A stretch of 10,684 nt of DNA from Cyanobacteria bacterium UBA7694 (GTDB taxonomy: Bacteria > Cyanobacteriota > Sericytochromatia > UBA7694), in contig DLGM01000085.1 of NCBI GenBank assembly GCA_002482705.1, forward strand, positions 1 to 10,684, read 5' to 3'. The notes under the pieces are model-generated. The model saw nothing but the letters and a program-made list of their open reading frames with translations. It was not told the DNA's origin and searched no databases. The position numbers and the translations under genes are program-made. Every line of letters begins with the position of its first letter. Position 1 is the first letter of the stretch. Below are positions 1-5,746 of the stretch, piece after piece.

Positions 1-797
1 ATCTGGTCGACTCCCACCGCAAACAATTACCGGCCCATAACTTCAGTGAATACGGAGCGTTTATGCTCTTTTTCCCCACCATGGTGGCCGGCCCGATTAA
101 GCGCTTTCAAGACTTTTTACCCAAGCTGCGGTCGGCCCAGTTTGAGTGGGGGCATATCGATGCGGGCCTGCGCCGCATTGTGATTGGCTGTGGCAAAAAG
201 ATTCTGATTGCCGATTCGCTCACCCCTTGGGTTCAGCCCCTGCTGGAAGGAGATTTGAGCCAACAGACGCCCCTGCGTCTCGCTCTTGCCCTATTGGCCT
301 ATTCGGCCAAAATCTATCTCGACTTCTCTGGTTATTCTGACATTGCGATTGGCTCGGCGCGGTTGTTTGGCATTGTTGTGCCGGAAAACTTTTCCTGGCC
401 CTATCTCAAGGCCAATATTGCCGAATTTTGGCGTCATTGGCATATCTCCCTCACTTCCTGGATTACCGATTATGTGTTTAAACCCTTGGGAGGGTCACGG
501 GTGGGCTTGGCCCGGACACTGTTAAATACCTGTCTGGCCATGGCCGTATCCGGGCTGTGGCATGGGGCGGCCTGGCACTTCTTGGTGTGGGGCCTGTGGC
601 ACGGCATCCTGTTATGTATTCACCGCCTGTGGCGCACCTTTGTAGCCCCCAAGCTGCCGATTTTACAGCGCTTCCCACGGGTCTGGCAGGTGTTTGCCAC
701 AGCCTTGACCTTTGCCTGTGTCACTTTAGGGTGGGGGCTGTTTATTATGCCCGTGGATCGCTTTGTGATTTTGTGTCAAAGGTTGGTGGGTTTATGA
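1..797 (+). CDS. MBOAT-family membrane O-acyltransferase (AlgI/DltB type), 3' part
   Basis: This is the C-terminal portion of a polytopic membrane O-acyltransferase. The reading frame is open from the left edge (first full codon at base 3), so the real start lies outside. The family moves an acyl group from a cytoplasmic thioester donor across the membrane toward an envelope polymer such as alginate, peptidoglycan or teichoic acid. Visible landmarks are the early FFPTMVAGPIKRF segment, the block FWRHWHISLTSW...YVFKPLGGSR (about bases 426-500), and GLWHGAAWHFLVWGLWHG, whose first WHG holds the presumed catalytic His at 561-563. Several hydrophobic helices follow the usual pattern. The protein ends in CQRLVGL and lacks the C-terminal FxYxxF acyl-shuttle hexapeptide carried by many relatives. 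That motif is instead on the overlapping microprotein. The acyl group and polymer cannot be told from this fragment. Family assignment is firm; substrate is unknown. Confidence 0.93.
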   Translation, partial: LVDSHRKQLPAHNFSEYGAFMLFFPTMVAGPIKRFQDFLPKLRSAQFEWGHIDAGLRRIVIGCGKKILIADSLTPWVQPLLEGDLSQQTPLRLALALLAYSAKIYLDFSGYSDIAIGSARLFGIVVPENFSWPYLKANIAEFWRHWHISLTSWITDYVFKPLGGSRVGLARTLLNTCLAMAVSGLWHGAAWHFLVWGLWHGILLCIHRLWRTFVAPKLPILQRFPRVWQVFATALTFACVTLGWGLFIMPVDRFVILCQRLVGL

Positions 798-904
798 AAA
801 GCTGGCTGGAAGATGCGGCCATTGGCATCGGCATGGCGCTGCTGTTATTGTTGATCCTCGTCTTTGCGGGCGGGGGCTCCCACTTTATCTACATAGACTT
901 TTAA
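794..904 (+). CDS. DltX-like transmembrane microprotein with C-terminal acyl-shuttle motif
   Basis: This is a 36-residue protein whose ATG overlaps the TGA stop of the MBOAT gene (ATGA at 794-797), so translation is probably coupled. It has a short polar N-terminus (MKSWLED), one hydrophobic helix (about residues 8-25), a small GGGSH linker, and then ends exactly in FIYIDF. In the D-alanylation pathway, DltX is a similar single-helix microprotein. Its extracytoplasmic C-terminal hexapeptide carries a Tyr that accepts the acyl group from the MBOAT protein and passes it to a partner transferase; many other MBOAT proteins carry the motif fused at their own C-terminus. Here Tyr33 would be the acceptor. 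The function is inferred from motif position, topology and gene overlap. The last 60 bases overlap the opposite-strand L,D-transpeptidase gene. Alternatives are a frameshifted tail of the MBOAT gene or a chance ORF; the exact C-terminal motif argues against chance. Confidence 0.82.
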   Translation: MKSWLEDAAIGIGMALLLLLILVFAGGGSHFIYIDF

Positions 905-1669
905 TTTTTCGACAATCACCACCGGGGTGCCGAGAGCGGTGCGCTCAAACAGCTTGGACACATCTTCATTAAACATCCGCACACAGCCATGGGATGCTTC
1001 TGATCCAATACTGGTGGGGCGATTGGTGCCATGAATGGCGTAGCCGGACCAGTGGCTCTGGTACTGGTGTTCGCGGAAAATTTTCATGCGTCGGGCACCC
1101 CAGTCGCTGGTGGCGGGCATGTGTTCCTTTTGCCCCACCAACCACAGGCCCGGTTGCGTCGGCGTGCGCGGGCGGCCTGTGGCAATTGGATAGATATGTG
1201 CCAAACGCTGGTGTTTCACTTCATAGAGGGTGAAATTATATTTGTCGACAATCAGGTAGGTGTGATCCGGGGGCTCAATACCCAGGCTGTAGAAGGCATA
1301 TACGGGAGATTGTTGTGCTCCTTGGGGCTGGCGCAGTTGTAAGCGGTGCTGCCCAGGGCCCAGGGGTAAAGCGGGCAATAAGTGCGGTTGTCCGGCTGTA
1401 AGTGTGGTTGTGTGCACCACTTTGCCATTGAGAAGCACCTGCACTTCACCGTTGCCGCTGATCAGCACGGGGGTGAGTTTGCTGCCAAAGACCTGATGGG
1501 GGCTGAGATGGGCTTGCAGGGCCACTGCTGTATTGGGCCGTGTTTGGGCTGTTTCAGCACTTATGTTCAAGGGCTCAGGTGCTAAGGCGGGCAGGGGGGC
1601 CGGCAGGTTTTGGGCTTGGGCGATGGGGGCCAAGCTCAGGAGTGCGAGCAGGGGTAAATAAAGGCGCAT
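845..1669 (-). CDS. L,D-transpeptidase, YkuD/ErfK-YbiS family, exported
   Basis: This 274-residue periplasmic enzyme is predicted to form or exchange cross-links in peptidoglycan, or to attach proteins to it, through a catalytic cysteine. A signal peptide is clear (MRLYLPLLALLSLAPIAQA, likely cut after residue 19). Residues 20-130 form a less conserved N-terminal part with a beta-rich look. The YkuD domain runs from about residue 135 (TYLIVDKYNFTLYEV) to 255. It contains YAIHGTN (His213) and the signature SHGCVRM, with His227, Cys229 and Arg231 in the expected places, so the enzyme should be active. The tail after the domain (about 256-274) is short and charged. Its codons overlap the MBOAT-associated microprotein on the other strand. 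The start codon directly abuts the stop of the upstream exported protein, with no clear ribosome-binding site, so the two genes are probably co-transcribed and translationally coupled. The exact cross-link type is unknown. Confidence 0.94.
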   Translation of the reverse strand: MRLYLPLLALLSLAPIAQAQNLPAPLPALAPEPLNISAETAQTRPNTAVALQAHLSPHQVFGSKLTPVLISGNGEVQVLLNGKVVHTTTLTAGQPHLLPALPLGPGQHRLQLRQPQGAQQSPVYAFYSLGIEPPDHTYLIVDKYNFTLYEVKHQRLAHIYPIATGRPRTPTQPGLWLVGQKEHMPATSDWGARRMKIFREHQYQSHWSGYAIHGTNRPTSIGSEASHGCVRMFNEDVSKLFERTALGTPVVIVEKLKVYVDKVGAPARKDEDQQ

Positions 1670-2167
1670 TTAATAGGCCCGGATCAGCATTTGGCTGACT
1701 TTTCCCTGGCGCACATAAAAGTCTGTTCCCTTGCCCGTTCCCATGCTGTAGCGGGTATAAATGTTGCCGCGCTGCTGTTTCTTGAGTTTGGAGCCATAGG
1801 CTTTGAGTAGAGCTGCTTCCGGGCTGCCAACGCCAATGCCTTCGGGGGTGCGAAATCGCCCATCGTTGATTTCAAAGATAAAGACCTTGTGGTTGACGTC
1901 GCTGTACACCTGCAGCGGGTAGTTGTTGTTGGCGTCTTTGGGGCCAAAAAAGAAATAATAAACGGTTTGGCCTTCGTATTCGGTGTCTTTGCCGGAGGTG
2001 GTGAGTTTGAGCCCGGAAAGGGGGCTTTTGAGCACGCTGTCTGCGGCTCCCAGGGCAATGCCGGCCACTTGCGTACCGGGCACCGCGATCGGTTGAGGGG
2101 CGGCAGCCCATACGGGAGAAGTAAGCAAAATTAATCCAGTCAATATCCCTGTAATTAGACGATTCAT
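1670..2167 (-). CDS. Exported protein of unknown function with an internal duplication
   Basis: I do not recognise a named family for this 165-residue protein. It has a good signal peptide (MNRLITGILTGLILLTSPVWA, cut near residues 21-23), so it is periplasmic or surface-bound; there is no lipobox cysteine. The mature part appears to contain two related halves. GIALGAADSVLKSPLSGLKL begins at residue 36 and GIGVGSPEAALLKAYGSKLK at residue 110; each is followed by a stretch rich in Tyr, Gly and Thr. The spacing recalls two-repeat BLIP/SmpA-like or PepSY-like folds, but this is only a resemblance. It is the first gene of a pair with the L,D-transpeptidase (no gap), which hints at a role in envelope maintenance. 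The start at 2167 is forced by an in-frame stop seven codons upstream. The only purine-rich ribosome-binding site (GAGGAG on the minus strand, 2182-2187) is 14 nt away, longer than usual. Confidence 0.82.
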   Translation of the reverse strand: MNRLITGILTGLILLTSPVWAAAPQPIAVPGTQVAGIALGAADSVLKSPLSGLKLTTSGKDTEYEGQTVYYFFFGPKDANNNYPLQVYSDVNHKVFIFEINDGRFRTPEGIGVGSPEAALLKAYGSKLKKQQRGNIYTRYSMGTGKGTDFYVRQGKVSQMLIRAY

Positions 2168-2200
2168 AAGTGGCTGATATTCTCCTCATAGATTCTCTTT

Positions 2201-2206
2201 ATTATA
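2201..2206 (-). promoter_or_regulatory. Candidate -10 element for the exported protein/L,D-transpeptidase pair
   Basis: On the minus strand this reads TATAAT, a perfect sigma-70-type -10 hexamer, preceded by GGT. Transcription would begin near 2194, giving a leader of about 27 nt that includes the GAGGAG ribosome-binding site. The -35 region at 17-bp spacing (minus strand TTAGAG at 2224-2229) is poor, so the promoter would be weak or activator-dependent. This is inference from consensus matching only. Confidence 0.5.
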
Positions 2207-2265
2207 ACCCAGTCAGAATCTCACTCTAATGGACATGTTCGAAAGTCCTTGATTCGGTTACAATA

Positions 2266-3084
2266 ATGGCCATGCGTCTCTTTTTAAGCCTTATGGTCTG
2301 CTTTGTGTGTCTATCACCTGCTTATGCCGCTCCGCTGCGTTTAGACCTCCTGGCGCACCCGGATTGTGAGCCTTCGCCATCCGAACAAAGTCTGTTAGCG
2401 GCGCATATTAACGCTATCAGCCGTCTGTTGGCAAGTTTATTGGACCTGCCGCTACGGGCACAAGACCCTTTAAAGTTACGGCTTTTTTGTAGCCGCGAGG
2501 CCTATCAGGCATACCAGCGCCAGCACAGCACCGCCCGCTCCGGGACCGCCTATTATTCCCCCTCCCGCTCGGAGTTGGTGGTCATGAACCAAAACTCGTT
2601 TTTGGCGACTCGGCGCTTGGTACAGCACGAAGCCACTCATGCGCTGCTCGACCAGGCGAATGTGCGCTTGCCCAAATGGTTGGGGGAAGGGTTGGCTGAA
2701 TACATGGAATACCTCGAACTGAGCCGCACAGGGGTTCGCGTGGGGTTACAGCAGAGCAAAGTCGAACGTCTCCAGCGCTGGCTGAAATCGGAGCCGAACC
2801 GGCTGGCTTTGCAGCCCTATTTTACGCTCAGTAACCGGGCTTGGACTGAATCCAACCGGGCAGAAAACCGCCCTGCCAGCACACTGGCCTGGGGATTGGT
2901 GTATCATCAAATGGCGACCTCAGACGGTCAGCGCTGGTTAGCGGCACTGTTGGCCTTGGCGCGTAAGGGCCAGGCGCTTACCCCGGAGCTGCTGGAGCGC
3001 CACTACCCAGGCGGGATTGTGGCTTGGGAACGCTCGCTGCGTCATTATTTCCGTCAGCGTGTACGCCCCCACACTTGGGAATAA
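2266..3084 (+). CDS. Exported gluzincin-like zinc metallopeptidase
   Basis: This is a predicted secreted or periplasmic protein of 272 residues, or 270 if the second ATG at 2272 is used; the signal peptide MRLFLSLMVCFVCLSPAYA begins cleanly there. The zinc-peptidase motif HEATH lies at residues 121-125 (long-start numbering) and is followed after 15 residues by the glutamate of the LPKWLGEGLAEYMEY segment (Glu141). This is the HExxH plus downstream EGxAE layout of gluzincin-type families such as DUF1570/peptidase MA-like proteins. The catalytic Glu122 and both His ligands are present, so activity is plausible; the substrate is unknown. The remaining C-terminal third is helical-looking and ends without a membrane anchor. 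It is divergent from the exported-protein/L,D-transpeptidase pair and separate from the oxidase operon downstream. No ribosome-binding site is visible, and a TACAAT box at 2259-2264 is so close that the message could be leaderless from 2272. Confidence 0.85.
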   Translation: MAMRLFLSLMVCFVCLSPAYAAPLRLDLLAHPDCEPSPSEQSLLAAHINAISRLLASLLDLPLRAQDPLKLRLFCSREAYQAYQRQHSTARSGTAYYSPSRSELVVMNQNSFLATRRLVQHEATHALLDQANVRLPKWLGEGLAEYMEYLELSRTGVRVGLQQSKVERLQRWLKSEPNRLALQPYFTLSNRAWTESNRAENRPASTLAWGLVYHQMATSDGQRWLAALLALARKGQALTPELLERHYPGGIVAWERSLRHYFRQRVRPHTWE

Positions 3085-3128
3085 GTATGGCGCACCGATC
3101 AGGTTTTCTCAAAATGTACACAAATAAG

Positions 3129-3142
3129 TTGATCTAGATCAA
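3129..3142. promoter_or_regulatory. FNR/Anr/FixK-type operator (perfect palindrome)
   Basis: The sequence TTGATCTAGATCAA is an exact match to the TTGAT-N4-ATCAA consensus bound by FNR-family regulators. In many bacteria these switch on cbb3 oxidase genes at low oxygen. It lies 76 bases upstream of the ccoI start codon at 3219. Its centre (3135.5) would be at -41.5 for a start site near 3177, the classical class II activator position. The regulator gene itself is not in the window. Confidence 0.88.
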
Positions 3143-3164
3143 TTTTAACCCTGACCCCCGGCAG

Positions 3165-3170
3165 GGTAAT
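3165..3170 (+). promoter_or_regulatory. Candidate -10 element of the cco operon promoter
   Basis: GGTAAT matches four of six bases of TATAAT, with the first two mismatched. It is weak alone but sits exactly where a -10 box should be if the FNR box at 3129-3142 is centred at -41.5. The expected transcription start is about 3177. A 6-bp inverted repeat, ACCCTG/CAGGGT (3148-3153 and 3162-3167), lies between operator and -10 and partly overlaps it; its meaning is unclear. Confidence 0.45.
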
Positions 3171-3189
3171 GGAATACCTTCGGCGGTAT

Positions 3190-3224
3190 GCTCATGGTAT
3201 GAAAGGATGCAACCTACCATGAGC
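3190..3224 (+). promoter_or_regulatory. Inverted repeat enclosing the ccoI ribosome-binding site and start codon
   Basis: GCTCATGGTA (3190-3199) and TACCATGAGC (3215-3224) are perfect 10-base reverse complements, with a possible G-U extension at the base. In the mRNA they would form a hairpin. Its 15-nt loop contains the ribosome-binding site AAAGGA (3202-3207), and its 3' arm contains the ATG at 3219. This could limit translation initiation of the copper ATPase. A regulatory role is inference; the repeat itself is directly visible. Confidence 0.55.
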
Positions 3225-5585
3225 GAACCTCCCAGGATAAGCCTCGAAACCCATTGTCGCCACTGCCAAGAGCCCATTCCCAGTGACCGTTTGGCTATGC
3301 ATGATGCCTTTTGCTGTGCCGGATGCCAGAGCGTTTATACCCTGTTACACGCTGCCGGGCTCGGCGATTATTACCACATTCAGGCCTCTGTTCCCAGCCT
3401 GCGCAAGCCCCAAGCGGCCCCTGACCGCGCTCAGGATTATAGCTTTTTAGATGACCCGGAACTGACGCCAGTGCAAACTTCAGCCGATGGCCTGCGCTGC
3501 CTCGATTTTTATGTGGAGGGAGTGCACTGTGCCGCCTGTGTCTGGCTGATTGAAAAGCTGCCGGACATTTTGCCAGATGTGGCCAGTGCCCGCTTACAGT
3601 TAGGCGAGGCAACGGCTTCGGTGATCCTGAAACAAAACGGTTCTTTTGCCAAAGTAGCGGCCATGTTGCAGTCTTTTGGGTATACGCCCCATGCGATCAA
3701 ATCAAAAGCAGAAGCGGAAAATTTCCGCCGTAAGGAAAACCACACCCACCTGATTCGCATTGGGGTGGCCGCTTTTTCTGCGGGCAACCTGATGATTTTG
3801 TCGGTGGCCCTGTATTCGGGCTTGACGGGCGATCTGGCCCGCTATTTCCATTGGCTGTCGCTGGTGCTGGTGCTGCCTGCGCTGACCTACAGCGCTTGGC
3901 CTTTTTACCGCAGTGCCTGGGCCAATATCCGTCAGCGCCACATGTCGATTGATATTCCGATTGCCGTATCGCTATTGATTGGCCTGTTTGCGGGCATGTG
4001 GCACGTCACCACCGGGCAAGAGACCTATTATGATTCGCTCAGTACGCTGGTGTTTTTACTGTTGCTGAGCCGTTATGCCTTGGCCCGTGTACAACAGCAC
4101 GTGGTGGGTCAGAGTGCGTTTTTGGAGTTTTACCAAAATGCGGTGGTGCATGTGATCGAAGGCAATCAGGTGATCGATCGCCCGTTGCACAGCTTGGCCC
4201 AGGGCATGCATCTGGAAGTGCGTCCCAATGAGCGTATCCCTGTGGATGGCATCCTGATCCAGGGTGAATCAGCAGTGGATCAGTCAATTTTGTCCGGGGA
4301 AGCCTATCCGGTACAAATTGCCCCTGGCAGCGAAGTCTGGTGCGGCACCCTCAATCAAAACGGGACGGTAGTGGTTGAAGCCCGCCAAGTGGGCGAAGAT
4401 ACCCGCATTGCCCGCATTTTGCAGCAAACCCGCAGCAATTTATTGAGCCGTACCCGGTTGGTGAGTACCACCGACCGCCTGTCGCGGCGTTTTGTGGCGA
4501 TTGTCTTAACGGCGGCGGTCCTGATTCTCATTTTGGTGGGGCAACAGGACATGAATGCGGCATTTGCTCGGGCCTTGGCGCTGGTGATTATCAGTTGCCC
4601 TTGTGCTTTGGCGTTGACCACGCCGTTGATCATGACCCTGTCGCTCAAAAAAGCCTATCGCAAAGGGTATTTGATCAAGGATACTTCGGCGATTGAGCGC
4701 CTGCCACAGTTGCGCACTCTCTTGTTTGATAAAACCGGCACCCTGACCGAAGGGCGCTTTGAGGTGCTGACGGCTACAGGTTTAACGCCTGAAGTGGCGG
4801 CTGCGGTGGGGGCTTTGGAAAGTTATTCGGATCACCCGGTGGCACGCACGCTGGTCGCCTATCTGGAAACCCAAGAGACACTTCTTTGGCCACGGGTTGA
4901 AGAATTCCACGCCCTGAATACCGGGGGCGTTCAAGGCTGGATCCACGGACACCTGTGGACAGTCTTGCCCGATCACCGCGATGCGGCTCAGGAAGGGGCT
5001 CCAGTGACGGCTTTACAAGTCCTGTGTCAGGGTGAACCGGTGGCTCATTTTACCTTGGGGGATCGCATTCGCCCAGAAATGAAAGCCACGCTCGCAGCCT
5101 TAAAAGCGCAGGGTTTTACCCTGGGGCTGGTGTCCGGGGATCAGCAAGCGGCCTGTTTGGCCGTTGCCCGTGAAGTAGGCATCCCAGACGATCAGGTTTT
5201 CTGGCGGCACACGCCGGAGCAAAAAGCGGCCCGTATTCGTGAGTTTAAGGCCCCGGCCATGATTGGCGACGGGGTCAACGACATGATCGCTCTGGCGGCT
5301 GCCGATCTGGGCATTTCTGTCCAAGGAGGGGTTGAAGACAATCTGCGGGCTGCTGATATCCACCTGTCGGGTGGGGGTGTTCGCCATCTGCCTGGCCTGC
5401 TGCAACACGCCCACATTACGATGGTGACGATTCGCTTTAGTTTGGGTTTCTCGCTCTGTTATAACCTGCTGGCGATTACCGCTTCGGGGCTGGGTTATGT
5501 CACTCCTCTGTTTGCGGCGATTTTAATGCCGATCAGTTCGCTGACGGTGCTGGCGATTGCGCTCTATGGGGGTAAACGCCTGTGA
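3219..5585 (+). CDS. ccoI: CcoI/FixI copper-transporting P1B-type ATPase for cbb3 oxidase assembly
   Basis: This membrane ATPase of 788 residues is expected to move copper across the cytoplasmic membrane for the CuB centre of the cbb3 oxidase. From the N-terminus it has a cysteine-rich metal-binding region (CRHC and FCCAGC, about residues 14-36), a heavy-metal-associated domain with GVHCAAC (Cys104, Cys107), and then membrane helices. The actuator loop is LSGEA, with Ser where many relatives have the Thr of TGE. The ion-pathway motif is CPC (Cys460, Cys462), the phosphorylation motif DKTGT (Asp504), the nucleotide-domain motif SDHPVA, and the hinge GDGVND. The final helix carries MPISS. All are typical of CcoI/FixI. 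The start at 3219 is preferred because AAAGGA lies 11 nt upstream; the in-frame ATG at 3207 directly touches that site. It heads the operon, downstream of an FNR box, and its stop overlaps the ccoS start (GTGA). Confidence 0.96.
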   Translation: MSEPPRISLETHCRHCQEPIPSDRLAMHDAFCCAGCQSVYTLLHAAGLGDYYHIQASVPSLRKPQAAPDRAQDYSFLDDPELTPVQTSADGLRCLDFYVEGVHCAACVWLIEKLPDILPDVASARLQLGEATASVILKQNGSFAKVAAMLQSFGYTPHAIKSKAEAENFRRKENHTHLIRIGVAAFSAGNLMILSVALYSGLTGDLARYFHWLSLVLVLPALTYSAWPFYRSAWANIRQRHMSIDIPIAVSLLIGLFAGMWHVTTGQETYYDSLSTLVFLLLLSRYALARVQQHVVGQSAFLEFYQNAVVHVIEGNQVIDRPLHSLAQGMHLEVRPNERIPVDGILIQGESAVDQSILSGEAYPVQIAPGSEVWCGTLNQNGTVVVEARQVGEDTRIARILQQTRSNLLSRTRLVSTTDRLSRRFVAIVLTAAVLILILVGQQDMNAAFARALALVIISCPCALALTTPLIMTLSLKKAYRKGYLIKDTSAIERLPQLRTLLFDKTGTLTEGRFEVLTATGLTPEVAAAVGALESYSDHPVARTLVAYLETQETLLWPRVEEFHALNTGGVQGWIHGHLWTVLPDHRDAAQEGAPVTALQVLCQGEPVAHFTLGDRIRPEMKATLAALKAQGFTLGLVSGDQQAACLAVAREVGIPDDQVFWRHTPEQKAARIREFKAPAMIGDGVNDMIALAAADLGISVQGGVEDNLRAADIHLSGGGVRHLPGLLQHAHITMVTIRFSLGFSLCYNLLAITASGLGYVTPLFAAILMPISSLTVLAIALYGGKRL

Positions 5586-5746
5586 ACGTTCTGATTTTGA
5601 TGGTGCCGATGGCGATTGGGGTCTCGTTTGTATTTGTGGTAGCCTTTGTCTGGGCTGCACGCAATGGTCAATTTGATGATCTCGAAACCCCTTCTCACCG
5701 CATTCTGTATGACGAAATTGATCTTAAGAAAGGAACTCAACCATGA
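5582..5746 (+). CDS. ccoS: CcoS, small cbb3 oxidase maturation protein
   Basis: This 54-residue protein has a GTG start inside the end of ccoI (GTGA at 5582-5585) and a stop inside the ATGA that starts ccoNO. It has one N-terminal membrane helix (about residues 3-25) followed by the family signature WAARNGQFDDLETPSHRIL. This matches CcoS/FixS, where a conserved short tail with GQFDDLE follows the helix. In Rhodobacter and related systems CcoS is needed for insertion of redox cofactors into the oxidase. Position between ccoI and the structural genes, with overlaps on both sides, supports the call and implies tight translational coupling. Its length falls in the usual range for the family. Confidence 0.95.
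   Translation: MNVLILMVPMAIGVSFVFVVAFVWAARNGQFDDLETPSHRILYDEIDLKKGTQP

Noticed and set aside
901..910. T-rich run after the microprotein as a terminator
   Set aside because: No GC-rich hairpin precedes it, and it lies inside the opposite-strand transpeptidase gene.
1872..2189. Minus-strand frame starting at 2189, which has better spacing from a purine-rich site
   Set aside because: The translation lacks a signal peptide or any domain, and the 2167 frame gives a clear signal peptide and a duplicated domain.
2249..2263. TTGATTCGGTTACAA as a second FNR box before the peptidase gene
   Set aside because: Only the left half matches; the right half is degenerate and off by one in spacing.
3207..3218. 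Upstream ATG at 3207 as the ccoI start
   Set aside because: The ribosome-binding site AAAGGA directly touches this ATG, whereas it lies 11 nt before the ATG at 3219.
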